From: Sphingomonas sp. SRS2
GTDB lineage: Bacteria > Pseudomonadota > Alphaproteobacteria > Sphingomonadales > Sphingomonadaceae
Length of the DNA: 64,000 nt
NCBI RefSeq assembly: GCF_000971055.1
Contig: NZ_LARW01000102.1
Location: forward strand, 1-64,000
Direction of reading: 5' to 3'
The position numbers and the translations under genes were made by a program. The notes beneath the pieces are model-generated. The model did not search any database. It had not been told where the DNA came from and saw only the letters and a program-made list of their open reading frames with translations. This document shows, one piece after another, positions 8,563-15,968 of the stretch; position 1 is the first letter of the stretch; the number at the start of each line of letters is the position of its first letter.

Positions 8563-8943
8563 TCAGCGCGGACGAAGTTGATCTGCAGGCGTTTTACGCT
8601 CGTCGACAATGTACATCGCGATGCTGCCTCGACGAACAAATTTATCTTCATCTTCAGCAATTTGGTTTCCGATTACGGGATCGCTTATCGAGGTCAGCAT
8701 TTTTTCATAGTCTTCGCGATGAGAAAAGGCGATCTCGGTGATAACGTCAAAGCCCGGCTCCATAGCCGTGCCGTCGAGATGCGCCGGTGCGCCCTTTTCA
8801 TCTTCTCCGATATAGTTTCTCGTATAATCGCAGAAGTAAGGCAGCAGCCGCGTAATCAACGGCGCATGATGATTTTCATAATATTCCTTGAATGCGGCGT
8901 AGGATAACCCCTCTTTCCGCTGGACCGTGAAAATCACCTTCAT
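8563..8943 (-). CDS. EthD domain-containing protein (distal copy)
   Basis: This 126-residue protein starts at the ATG at 8943 with AAAGGAGA five bases ahead. MKVIFTVQRKEGLSYAAFKE, then YYENHHAPLI, are classic EthD features: a ferredoxin-like strand and a helix ending in paired His residues facing the pocket. EthD proteins accompany cytochrome P450 or dehydrogenase systems and some act as small dehydratases or decarboxylases. It is the third gene of the CMD-EthD-EthD operon, 31 bp behind the other EthD gene. The two EthD copies are diverged paralogues, perhaps a heterodimer. Confidence 0.85.
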   Translation of the reverse strand: MKVIFTVQRKEGLSYAAFKEYYENHHAPLITRLLPYFCDYTRNYIGEDEKGAPAHLDGTAMEPGFDVITEIAFSHREDYEKMLTSISDPVIGNQIAEDEDKFVRRGSIAMYIVDERKTPADQLRPR

Positions 8944-8974
8944 GCCGCTCTCCTTTAAAGACATGTCGACGATG

Positions 8975-9370
8975 TCATGTGCTTGGGGCGGTTTTGCCCG
9001 TGAAATCAAACACTACCTTCTCCGTTGACAGAAATCCCGTAATCCGCGTCGACTCAATGAAGTGGACTTCATCCTCTGCAAGCAGCTTGCTCGCGGCCTG
9101 CCCCTCCAGCGATCCGAGCGCAATATTCATCTGATCCACGCTTTCCCACCATATTTCGGTAAGGCCATCCGGAGGTTCGCCCCAGCCACGGCCTTCTGCG
9201 AGCGCATCGATCGCGGGTGACGCAACCTTGTGACTTTGAATATAGCGCACGAATCCCATCGCCGGCCCATATTCCCGGACCAAAGCGCCATGATCTACGA
9301 ACCAGCGGCTTTCAAAGTCTTCCTGGCTCATGCCCGGTTTGCGCCATACGGCAACGACCATCTTGATCAA
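8975..9370 (-). CDS. EthD domain-containing protein (proximal copy), TTG start
   Basis: The reading frame carries MVVAVWRKPGMSQEDFESRW and VDHGALVREY, the EthD helix with one conserved His. The SD AAAGGAG is 8 bases before a TTG at 9370 but 17 bases before the ATG at 9361, so I choose TTG, giving 131 residues. Near the C-terminus a Trp-rich strand (LTEIWWESVDQM) is also typical of the family. Co-transcription with the CMD gene upstream (80-bp gap) and the second EthD gene downstream is likely. Its reaction is unknown. Confidence 0.8.
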   Translation of the reverse strand: MIKMVVAVWRKPGMSQEDFESRWFVDHGALVREYGPAMGFVRYIQSHKVASPAIDALAEGRGWGEPPDGLTEIWWESVDQMNIALGSLEGQAASKLLAEDEVHFIESTRITGFLSTEKVVFDFTGKTAPST

Positions 9371-9449
9371 ATGCGATGCTCCTTTGTCGACGACGCGCCC
9401 TTTTTTCGGTGGGTCCATCAGATGGCCAAAGACCGGCGAGATCGGCAAT

Positions 9450-10049
9450 TTATGCGAGCTGCGGAATGGAGGCTCGGTCGGTCAAACTGCACGTTGCCTC
9501 GCGTGGCACTATGTCGAGTACGAACGTCATCTTGGTGGCTCCGACAAGGATAGCTGTCACCATGGCCATCTCGACAATCTGTTCATTTGAAAAATACCGA
9601 CGCAATCGCTCGTACAACGCAGCATCCAGCCGCCCGTCCGCGTTGCTGAATAGCATCTGGTCGGCCCAGTCGATGACCGCCCGTTCCAGCTCCGTAAATT
9701 CAGTAGGATCGGGTTCGAGGTCGAACAAGGCACCGATCTGCTTCTCGGTAAAGCCCAGAAGCCGGACTTCTTCTTCATTCGCACGGTTGCAAAGAGCGCA
9801 GCCGTGGCGCTTTGAAAGGCGCAGTCGAATGAGCTGCTTTATCCCAACATCGACCTTGAGATCGGGGCGCTTGTTATAGAACATCTGCTCATAGAAATCG
9901 GTGAAATAGAAATCTACCGAAGCAGGACTGTGCGCCAGGACTTGGATAGTCGTGGAATCACCCACCAGTCGATTCATCATATCGGCGGATTCCCGATAGG
10001 TGAGGGGAAGATCATCCAGCGCAATAGGCTGTATCACACCACGGGACAT
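9450..10049 (-). CDS. carboxymuconolactone decarboxylase family protein (second copy)
   Basis: ATG 10049 follows AAGGGA by seven bases, giving 199 residues. The CMD signature is RLSKRHGCALCNRANEEE, with Cys84 and Cys87. The upstream Glu of AhpD is Lys71 and the usual downstream His is absent, so the proton-relay of AhpD is not present. It heads the operon with two EthD genes. The first CMD gene (2076-2666) is only distantly similar, but both have a related palindrome in their control regions, which suggests co-regulation. Confidence 0.8.
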   Translation of the reverse strand: MSRGVIQPIALDDLPLTYRESADMMNRLVGDSTTIQVLAHSPASVDFYFTDFYEQMFYNKRPDLKVDVGIKQLIRLRLSKRHGCALCNRANEEEVRLLGFTEKQIGALFDLEPDPTEFTELERAVIDWADQMLFSNADGRLDAALYERLRRYFSNEQIVEMAMVTAILVGATKMTFVLDIVPREATCSLTDRASIPQLA

Positions 10050-10481
10050 TGAGAGTTCCCTTATCTTCAAGAATTAAGAAGGTAACGAGTCATTCGGCCT
10101 AGGTCAACAAGCCACGCTGGTCGCTACCTTACGGCCAGAATTGCCAATATGGTCAAAGATTCTTTGAAGTGTCGGTATTAACATAGATATATTGCGCTGA
10201 ATATCGGAAGATATGTTCATTCTTAATGGGCTCATGTGGTTATGTTATTTGACTCATATGCGGGAGGGCTTAGCTGTAGCAACGATTTCGAGGCCGGTCG
10301 CGCTATTCGGCGCATATGGTCGATAATCTGCGATCATGGTCGGCAGAGCTGCGCGCCGGCTGGTGACGGCCGAACCACCGATCGTGACCCGATAGGGATA
10401 GTCGCAGAGGGCGACGAATGGGACCGGCGGCCGTGTGTCAACTCCGTCGGCCTCGGCGCCGCATGTTATGGATGGTTGATT
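10050..10481. other. divergent control region (432 bp)
   Basis: This lies between the CMD operon (minus) and the monooxygenase-like gene (plus). No gene is supported: an open frame from 10236 joins the downstream gene but its first 82 codons do not look like protein. It contains the palindrome at 10186-10205. Confidence 0.5.
10186..10205. promoter_or_regulatory. palindrome GATAT-n10-ATATC, candidate operator
   Basis: GATAT and ATATC flank ATTGCGCTGA; an inner pair ATATT / AATAT is also symmetric. The core ATATTGCGCT is shared with the site at 2947-2965. It lies 137 bp upstream of the CMD start and 277 bp upstream of the plus-strand gene. Confidence 0.45.
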
Positions 10482-10880
10482 ATGAGCTCAGACCCCATCA
10501 CCGGTTCGACCGCTTTCATTTGCAGATTTGCCCTCGATCCCGCCCGGCACGATGAATTTATTGCGAACGCCAGAGCATTGTGGAGCATATTTTTGCCTGC
10601 GATAAAAAATGAAATGAACTTTCTTTATTGCGGCTACGGACGGGCGCCGAACGAACTCTACATACTCGAATCTTGGAAAAGCGAGGAAGCGACTGACCGG
10701 GTGCGCGCGGACCCAAGGTTCGAGAAAGGGTTTTCGGCATTGGTGGATTGCTGCGTGGAGCCCATGACGCTCCGGCTGCTGAGCGGTTTGGATCGGGATC
10801 GCGCGATATTCGACGCGTTTCCGGTTGGTCCATCGGAGCATCATCCCGGCCGAGACTTCCCTACGACCCTGTTTCTGTAA
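10482..10880 (+). CDS. antibiotic biosynthesis monooxygenase-like (ABM) domain protein
   Basis: From ATG 10482 (MSSDPITGST) the protein is 132 residues. FALDPARHDEFIANARALW, a central FLYCGYGRAPNELYILESW and EATDRVRADPRF match the dimeric ABM/quinone monooxygenase fold, in which a strand carries the xxYxLxESW motif. These cofactor-less proteins oxidise phenols or serve only as binding proteins. The ATG lacks a strong SD. The 30-residue tail with HHPGRDFP is longer than usual. It stands alone with a 288-bp gap to the flavin reductase. Confidence 0.7.
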   Translation: MSSDPITGSTAFICRFALDPARHDEFIANARALWSIFLPAIKNEMNFLYCGYGRAPNELYILESWKSEEATDRVRADPRFEKGFSALVDCCVEPMTLRLLSGLDRDRAIFDAFPVGPSEHHPGRDFPTTLFL

Positions 10881-11102
10881 TGGCATCACGGTATCGGGCT
10901 CGCAAGCGAAGCAGAAGAGGAGACTTTGCCGATTTGCGGCGGGCCACAACGAGCTTTGTGCAGCTCGCAATCATATTGCCGGAGCGCGACGTGCTGCTGG
11001 TGCAAAGTTCCCTGCCGCAGAGCATTTGCAACGCGATCGATAGCCTATGTTACCTGCAAAATGAGGTGATTAGCCCAGTTGGAAGACAGCTTCTCCGTCT
11101 CC

Positions 11103-11153
11103 GATCACTAATATTACTATCCGCAAAGAGTGCAGCATAGATCACTATTCTAA
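11103..11153 (+). promoter_or_regulatory. two copies of the GATCACTA motif before the flavin reductase operon
   Basis: GATCACTAATATTA (11103-11116) and GATCACTATTCTAA (11140-11153) lie 53 and 16 bp before the flavin reductase start. Closely related sequences stand upstream of acyl-CoA operons at 28924, 35923 and 43832. A shared regulator or a shared core promoter type is inferred. Confidence 0.45.
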
Positions 11154-11168
11154 ACATGGAGCAGGCAG

Positions 11169-11675
11169 ATGACCGTCACCATAGATCCGGTGATCGACGC
11201 TGCGGTCTATCGGCGAGTGCTAGGCCATTATCCGACGGGTGTTTGCGTCGTGACGGCCGCGCTGCCCGATGGCCGCCGCGCCGCTATGGTGGTGGGATCG
11301 TTCACATCGGTATCGCTGTCCCCTCCGCTTGTCGGCTTTTTTCCGGACGTCTCATCGACCAGTTGGCTGGACATCGAACGTGCGGCAAAATTCTGCGTCA
11401 ACGTCCTGGCGAGCGACCAAGTGGATCTTTGCCGGCGCTTTTCCGCCAAAGGAGAGGACAAGTTCGCCGGTCTATCTCATAGGGTGTCAGCGAACGGTTC
11501 GCCTGTGCTCGATGATGTGTTGGCATGGATCGATTGCAGCCTGGAAAAGGTCTACGAGGCGGGCGACCATTATGTCGTGCTTGGCCGGGTCCAAGAGCTC
11601 GACATCGTGCGCCCGGGTCAGCCCTTGTTATTTTTTCGTGGAGGCTATGGCAGTTTCGCCCCTTCAAGAATTTAG
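11169..11675 (+). CDS. flavin reductase family protein (FMN-binding, HpaC/ActVB-like)
   Basis: The 168-residue protein begins FRRxL-like with YRRVLGHYPTGVCVVTA, followed by MVVGSFTSVSLSPPLVGF and WLDIERAAKFCVNVLAS, the standard split-barrel order of short-chain flavin reductases. These use NAD(P)H to supply FMNH2 or FADH2 to a two-component monooxygenase. No partner flavin monooxygenase is adjacent, so it may serve one elsewhere. ATG follows GGAGCAGGCAG. The last 29 bp overlap the next open frame, so the operon runs on to the CoA-transferase and lyase. Confidence 0.88.
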   Translation: MTVTIDPVIDAAVYRRVLGHYPTGVCVVTAALPDGRRAAMVVGSFTSVSLSPPLVGFFPDVSSTSWLDIERAAKFCVNVLASDQVDLCRRFSAKGEDKFAGLSHRVSANGSPVLDDVLAWIDCSLEKVYEAGDHYVVLGRVQELDIVRPGQPLLFFRGGYGSFAPSRI

Positions 11676-12003
11676 CGCGTCGCCAGAACTACGACAGGCC
11701 AGTGCCGATAACGGTTACCTGTACGCTTGGAAATTTTGGGAGATTCTGTCGCTATTAGCCCACGATCTTATCAGCTTCAAATACGCCGGAGGTAGTGCGC
11801 AGGAGCGCGCGCTGCGCGCATCGCTCGTCGCCGAAGGAAAAGGCCTCGCCGCCACTCTCGACGATGCCGGGATCGAGCGCTTCATCCAGCATTATCAGCG
11901 GATCACCCAACATATCCTGGCCGAGATGCCGGGGCGGGCCGACCTTTGCATCGCACTCGATGCCGAACGACGCCCGATGCTACGAGAGAAAGAGAAGGTT
12001 TAA
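11647..12003 (+). CDS. uncharacterised 118-residue protein overlapping the flavin reductase
   Basis: I do not recognise this protein. It starts at ATG 11647 inside the reductase gene, in another frame, and ends four bases before the CoA-transferase. Content is soluble, helical and acidic, with FWEILSLLAHDLISFKYAGG, then a repeated HYQRITQHILAEMPGRADL and IALDAERRPML. The tight overlap with both neighbours and protein-like composition support it as real. It may be an accessory subunit of the enzymes beside it. No membrane segment or signal peptide is visible. Confidence 0.55.
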   Translation: MAVSPLQEFSASPELRQASADNGYLYAWKFWEILSLLAHDLISFKYAGGSAQERALRASLVAEGKGLAATLDDAGIERFIQHYQRITQHILAEMPGRADLCIALDAERRPMLREKEKV

Positions 12004-12007
12004 CCCT

Positions 12008-13231
12008 ATGATGATCGGAGATGCCTTTCCGCTGGCCGGCCTTCGAGTGCTCGAGATAGGGCATTTCGTGGCGGCGCCGTTCGCGACGCGCCTCCTCGCC
12101 GATCTCGGCGCCGATGTGATCAAGATCGAGCCGCGCAGTGGCGATCCGGCGCGCCATTGGGGCGAGCAGGTCGATGGCAATGTGCTGTGGTGGTCGGTGC
12201 ACGCTCGCAACAAGCGCTGCATGACGCTCGATCTCAAGCATCCGCGCGCGACCGAGATCGTCAAGAAGCTGGTGCGCGGCTGCGATGCGGTCGTCGAGAA
12301 TTTCCGCCCAGGGCAACTCGACAAGCTGGGCATCGGCCCCGATATCCTGCGGGCCGAGCGGCCCGATCTCGTGATTGCGCATATCTCGGGCTATGGGCAG
12401 ACCGGGCCTTATCGCGACCGCGCTGCCTTCGGCGTGATCGGCGAGGCGATCGGCGGCTTGCGCTATCTGACCGATCAGCCGCCCGGCGTGAGCGATCTGC
12501 CGCCGGTGCGCGTCGGCGTGAGTATCGGGGACTCGCTTGCCGGCATGTATGCGGTGATCGGCCTGCTCGCGGCGATATGGCAGCGCGACAGCGCCAAGGG
12601 CGACGGCAAGCCGCGCAGCATCGACGTCGCTCTGACTGAAAGCGTGCTGAGCCTGATGGAGGGCATGCTTCCCGAATATGGCCGGCTCGGCAAGATTCGC
12701 CAGCCGGCGGGCGGCGGCATCGCGACTGCCGCACCGACCAATGCCTATCCCGGCTCGGACGGTGGGTTCGTACTGATCGCCGCCAATTCGGAGCCGTTGT
12801 TCGCCAAGCTGATGACGTTGATCGGCCGGCCCGATCTGATCGGCGTGCCGCGCTTTGCGGGCAATCAGCAGCGTGTCCAGAACACGCTCGAACTCGACGA
12901 ACTCATTCGCGGCTGGTCGCGCCAACATGACAGCGAGGCCCTGATCCGGATGCTGGCCGAGGCGGATATTCCGAGTTCGAAGGTCTACAACGCCGCCGAT
13001 ATCGCCGCCGATCCCCAGTATCGCGAGCGCGGCATGGTCCGCGAGGTCGCGGATCCGCTCTTTGGAGGCACGGTGCTGCAACCCGGGGTCGTTCCGCATT
13101 TTTGCGGCGAACCCGCGGCGATCCGCTGGGCCGGGCCGGCGCTCGGCGCGCATAATGACGAAATCCTGCAGGGGCTGCTCGGCCTTGGCGCCGACGAGGT
13201 GGCCGACCTGCGTGCAGAAGGAGTGATCTGA
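12008..13231 (+). CDS. CaiB/BaiF-type (family III) CoA-transferase
   Basis: ATG at 12008 gives 407 residues; an open frame further upstream is only read-through. The N-terminal Rossmann part has LRVLEIGHFVAAPFATRLL and LGADVIKIEP, followed by NKRCMTLDLKHP and FRPGQLDKLGIGP. The catalytic Asp175 sits in GDSLAGMYA, as in formyl-CoA transferase Asp169. Members move CoA between acids without ATP. The stop overlaps the lyase start (TGATG), so a stepwise reaction is likely: activation of a 3-hydroxy-3-methyl-type dicarboxylate, then cleavage by the lyase. Confidence 0.92.
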   Translation: MMIGDAFPLAGLRVLEIGHFVAAPFATRLLADLGADVIKIEPRSGDPARHWGEQVDGNVLWWSVHARNKRCMTLDLKHPRATEIVKKLVRGCDAVVENFRPGQLDKLGIGPDILRAERPDLVIAHISGYGQTGPYRDRAAFGVIGEAIGGLRYLTDQPPGVSDLPPVRVGVSIGDSLAGMYAVIGLLAAIWQRDSAKGDGKPRSIDVALTESVLSLMEGMLPEYGRLGKIRQPAGGGIATAAPTNAYPGSDGGFVLIAANSEPLFAKLMTLIGRPDLIGVPRFAGNQQRVQNTLELDELIRGWSRQHDSEALIRMLAEADIPSSKVYNAADIAADPQYRERGMVREVADPLFGGTVLQPGVVPHFCGEPAAIRWAGPALGAHNDEILQGLLGLGADEVADLRAEGVI

Positions 13232-14151
13232 TGGTCTCGAACGATGCCGTAACGCTCGTCGAAGTCGGCCCGCGCGATGGATTTCAACCGATCGGACCGC
13301 TGATCCCTACGGCGACCAAGATCGATTATGTCACGCGGCTCTATGATGCGGGCGTGCGCCGGATGGAGGCTACGGCGTTCGTCAGTGATCGGGCGGTGCC
13401 GCAGCTTGCCGATGCGGCAGAGGTGCTGACGGCGTCGCAGGCGCTGCCCGGGTTGGCAGTGCAGGTGCTGGTGCCCAACCAGCGCTATTGCGACAAGGCG
13501 ATCGAGGCCGGCGCGACCTTCATTTCCTTCGTGCTGTCGGTCAGCGAAAAGCACAATATGAACAATGTCCGCCGCACCACGCAGGACTCGGTGGAGGAAT
13601 ATGCCCGGCTGGTGGCGGGGCTGCCCGCCGGCACGAGACTGCGGCTCAACCTGGCCACTTCGTTCGATTGCCCATTTGACGGCGCGGTCGATCCCCAAGC
13701 GGTGATCGCGCTGCTCGATCAGCTCGTGCCGATCCGCTCCGATGCCGAGATCGCGCTGTGCGACACCACCGGCCGCACCACGCCTTCCCACGTCCGTGCC
13801 CTGTTCGCCGACGCGATCGCGCGGCACGCCGGGCCGAGCTGGGCGTTCCATGGCCATGACACCTATGGGCTGGGCGTCGCTAACGTCCTGGCGGCGCATG
13901 ACGCGGGCGCGCGGGTATTCGACTCCTCCTTTGCGGGCCTCGGCGGCTGCCCCTTCGCGCCGGGCGCGACCGGCAATGTCGCCACCGAAGATGTCGTCTG
14001 GACGTTCGGCAAGATGGGCATTTCGAGCGGGATCGACCTCGATCGCCTGCTCGATGTCGCCGAGGATGGCGTGACCATAGCCGGCGCTCTGTCCGGTGGC
14101 CGCGTGCGCAACGCATTGCACAGCCAGCGTTGTGCGACGGGGATTGCCTAG
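13231..14151 (+). CDS. hydroxymethylglutaryl-CoA lyase-type enzyme
   Basis: This 306-residue TIM-barrel lyase shows VEVGPRDGFQ at the N-terminus (Arg15, Asp16), the metal site FHGHD with His207 and His209, and the signature GLGGCPFAPGATGN containing catalytic Cys240. Members split HMG-CoA or related 3-hydroxy-3-methylacyl-CoA esters into acetyl-CoA plus a ketone body or keto acid. Translation is coupled to the CoA-transferase by TGATG. In the leucine pathway the lyase normally sits with isovaleryl-CoA and methylcrotonyl-CoA genes, which are absent, so a terpenoid, branched-chain or citramalate-like substrate is possible. Confidence 0.92.
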   Translation: MVSNDAVTLVEVGPRDGFQPIGPLIPTATKIDYVTRLYDAGVRRMEATAFVSDRAVPQLADAAEVLTASQALPGLAVQVLVPNQRYCDKAIEAGATFISFVLSVSEKHNMNNVRRTTQDSVEEYARLVAGLPAGTRLRLNLATSFDCPFDGAVDPQAVIALLDQLVPIRSDAEIALCDTTGRTTPSHVRALFADAIARHAGPSWAFHGHDTYGLGVANVLAAHDAGARVFDSSFAGLGGCPFAPGATGNVATEDVVWTFGKMGISSGIDLDRLLDVAEDGVTIAGALSGGRVRNALHSQRCATGIA

Positions 14152-14187
14152 GGCGCGATAAGGTGCGCGATCAGCAGCTGGGTCGCA

Positions 14188-14204
14188 GCGGACAGCTTGT
14201 CCGC
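14188..14204 (+). terminator. 7-bp hairpin after the lyase gene
   Basis: GCGGACA-GCT-TGTCCGC is a perfect stem with a three-base loop, starting 36 bp after the lyase stop. No T-run follows, so this is a possible Rho-assisted or weak terminator. Confidence 0.45.
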
Positions 14205-14226
14205 GCCGTGGGAACAGTCCGTAACT

Positions 14227-14276
14227 CAACCTTGCCAATGTTGGGGTCGAGGGTTCGAATCCCTTCGCCCGCTCCA
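14227..14276 (+). pseudogene. 3' fragment of tRNA-Gly(GCC), probable attachment-site remnant
   Basis: The 50 bases contain an anticodon arm CAACC-TTGCCAA-TGTTG with the glycine anticodon GCC (14234-14236), a variable region GGGTC, a T arm GAGGG-TTCGAAT-CCCTT, then CGCCCGC, discriminator T and encoded CCA. T at position 73 is the glycine identity base. One anticodon-stem pair is lost (T at 14239 where GG is usual). The D arm and 5' acceptor strand expected upstream are missing: 14190-14226 does not match GCGGGCGTAGCTCAG-like sequence. It cannot be a working tRNA. Integrases of the tyrosine type typically duplicate exactly this half of a tRNA gene. Confidence 0.8.
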
Positions 14277-14367
14277 GCGCGATATAGTACGCTGATCTAC
14301 GACGATGCACCTCGCGAACTTTTCTGAAACGGAAGCCCATCAGCCTGATTGCCCCTCATAATGTCGC

Positions 14368-14853
14368 CTAAGTCTGGAGGTGGGCAGAAATCACGGAGCC
14401 TCCCCATTTGGGTCCGCCAATTGCTCGTCTATGGCGGCGACTTATTAACCAGCCGCCGTTCACTCGCTTGAAATCGAAATGATTATAACCCGCTGTGAAG
14501 ACTGCGTAACGCCCGTCGTCCTCGCGGATCACGATCATCGAATAGGCTTCGGCCCAAGCGCTATCGCCGTCCACCCGGATGAAAATGTTCGTTGGGATAT
14601 GCATGCTACGATTTTCGACGACCTGTTTATGGAGGCCCTGCGGATCACTCACAAGATGGTGGAGCTGCTCGCGACCGCGAAGCTGCAGATCGTCAAGGTC
14701 ATATTCTCCATCTTGCGTCCACAGCTCGGAAAACTCCTGCTCGTGGCCAAGATCAGCTGTGAAGCCGTAACGCGATAACAGCTCGCGGAGTTCAAGCTGA
14801 TCGCGGAGCTCGCGTATCTCTTTTTCCATCCGTTCCAGCCGATCCTCGTCCAT
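14368..14853 (-). CDS. SnoaL-like / NTF2 family protein with coiled-coil N-terminus
   Basis: The 161-residue protein opens with a charged heptad-like helix (LERMEKEIRELRDQLELREL) and continues into the SnoaL-like fold (LLSRYGFTADLGHEQEFSEL, then WTQDGEYDLDDL). The middle strand pair GDSAWAEAYSMIVIRED and the C-terminal GGWLISRRHRRAIG fit the aromatic-ring-hydroxylase-beta-like SnoaL_4 group. Function may be dehydratase, isomerase or binding protein. It is downstream of the SDR at 14923 on the same strand, 69 bp away, so the two may be co-transcribed. Confidence 0.78.
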   Translation of the reverse strand: MDEDRLERMEKEIRELRDQLELRELLSRYGFTADLGHEQEFSELWTQDGEYDLDDLQLRGREQLHHLVSDPQGLHKQVVENRSMHIPTNIFIRVDGDSAWAEAYSMIVIREDDGRYAVFTAGYNHFDFKRVNGGWLISRRHRRAIGGPKWGGSVISAHLQT

Positions 14854-14922
14854 GAGGCGTCCTTTCCACTAGACAGTACCGTTCGCGTAAGCTTGCGATG
14901 AAGGGCGTATACCCTGCGGCAT

Positions 14923-15678
14923 CTACCGCATCGCCATACCACCATTAACGTCCAAACAGGCGCCATTGACATATTCTGCTGCCGGGCTGGCGAGATAGGC
15001 GATCGCTGCGCCGATATCTGCTGCCTCGCCGATGCGCGTCGCAACCGAGCGGGCGAGATATGGCGCATCTTGTTCGGGGGACATCAGGCGACGCAACATC
15101 GGTGTCGCGATCGCCCCGGGAGCAACCGCATTGACCGTGATGCGTAGGGCCGCCGCCTCTCCAGCGGCGGCGCGCGTGAAGGCTAGCACCGCGCCCTTCG
15201 ACGCCACATAGGAGGGCGGGCCATTTACCGACAGCACCTGTGCTGCCATCGACGCCACCAGCACGATGCGGCCGTGCTCGACGGGCTGCAACGCCCGTCG
15301 CCGCAACATCTCTCGGGTGCACAGGAACGTTCCGCGGGCGTTGAGTGCCATGACCTGGTCCCAGTCCGCCTCAGTCGTATCCCGAAGCGTCGGCCGCTTG
15401 CCATCCACGAGCCCCGGCGTTCCGGCTGCGACAACGAGCACCGCCACCGGGCCCAGGTCGCGCTCTACCGCCTCGAACGCGGCTTCGATCGAACTCGCGT
15501 TCATCACATCACAGACATAGCCTCTGTGTCCGCCGCCCGTGAGCCTGGCTGCCACGACCCGCGCCTTGTCGAGCGCGAGATCTGCAATGGCGATTGTCGC
15601 ACCGCCGTCGGCCAGCGCAGCAGCTGCAGCAGCTCCAATTCCGCTTGCTCCGCCAATGATCAGCGCGGTACGCCCCAT
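14923..15678 (-). CDS. SDR-family NAD(P)-dependent oxidoreductase
   Basis: This classical 251-residue SDR has the cofactor loop GGASGIG at 9-15, the catalytic Ser143, Tyr157 and Lys161 (SYVASKGAV), Asn113 (ALNARG) and the C-terminal YVNGACLDVNGGMAMR. The usual NNAG is VAAGTPG, a small deviation. ATG 15678 starts MGRTALIIGG. Asp33 (IADLALDK) at the end of the second strand points to NAD rather than NADP. Likely a secondary alcohol or hydroxyacyl dehydrogenase of the nearby catabolic route; the substrate is not predictable. Confidence 0.9.
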   Translation of the reverse strand: MGRTALIIGGASGIGAAAAAALADGGATIAIADLALDKARVVAARLTGGGHRGYVCDVMNASSIEAAFEAVERDLGPVAVLVVAAGTPGLVDGKRPTLRDTTEADWDQVMALNARGTFLCTREMLRRRALQPVEHGRIVLVASMAAQVLSVNGPPSYVASKGAVLAFTRAAAGEAAALRITVNAVAPGAIATPMLRRLMSPEQDAPYLARSVATRIGEAADIGAAIAYLASPAAEYVNGACLDVNGGMAMR

Positions 15679-15968
15679 GATCTACTCCTGATCTTGCATC
15701 TAACGTTTTTCCGCGCAGCACGCCCGGACTTCTGACATCCCGATAGCGGATGCCTTGTGTGATCCCCCTAGCGGCATTGCTCCGTCAAGGTGACGTCGGA
15801 TATGAAAGGCAAGCCGTCTACGAGTAAGCGAATTGAGGATCGCGAAGGCGAGGAAGCCGGCCCGGTGAAGGTAATCGATGCGACAACGTCTGGATATCGC
15901 GCCGGACATACCCAGAATCGAAAAGGTGTGGCCGGCGAAGCGATAGTTACCGGAGAAGCGCAGCCATG
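15679..15968. other. 290-bp gap between two SDR genes, no gene seen
   Basis: I see no credible gene, repeat or hairpin. It holds the promoter of the SDR ending at 14923 and the region downstream of the SDR ending at 15969. Confidence 0.4.

Noticed and set aside
11903-13153. 416-codon minus-strand frame opposite the CoA-transferase
   Set aside because: Third-position GC shadow; the sense strand carries all expected motifs.
14150-14276. Possible complete tRNA-Gly gene
   Set aside because: The D arm and 5' acceptor strand are missing and the anticodon stem has a mismatch; only the 3' half is present.
12985-14340. 451-codon open frame on the minus strand over the CoA-transferase/lyase genes
   Set aside because: It is antisense to two genes with complete catalytic motifs and has low-complexity Arg/Gly/Ala content typical of shadow frames in GC-rich DNA.
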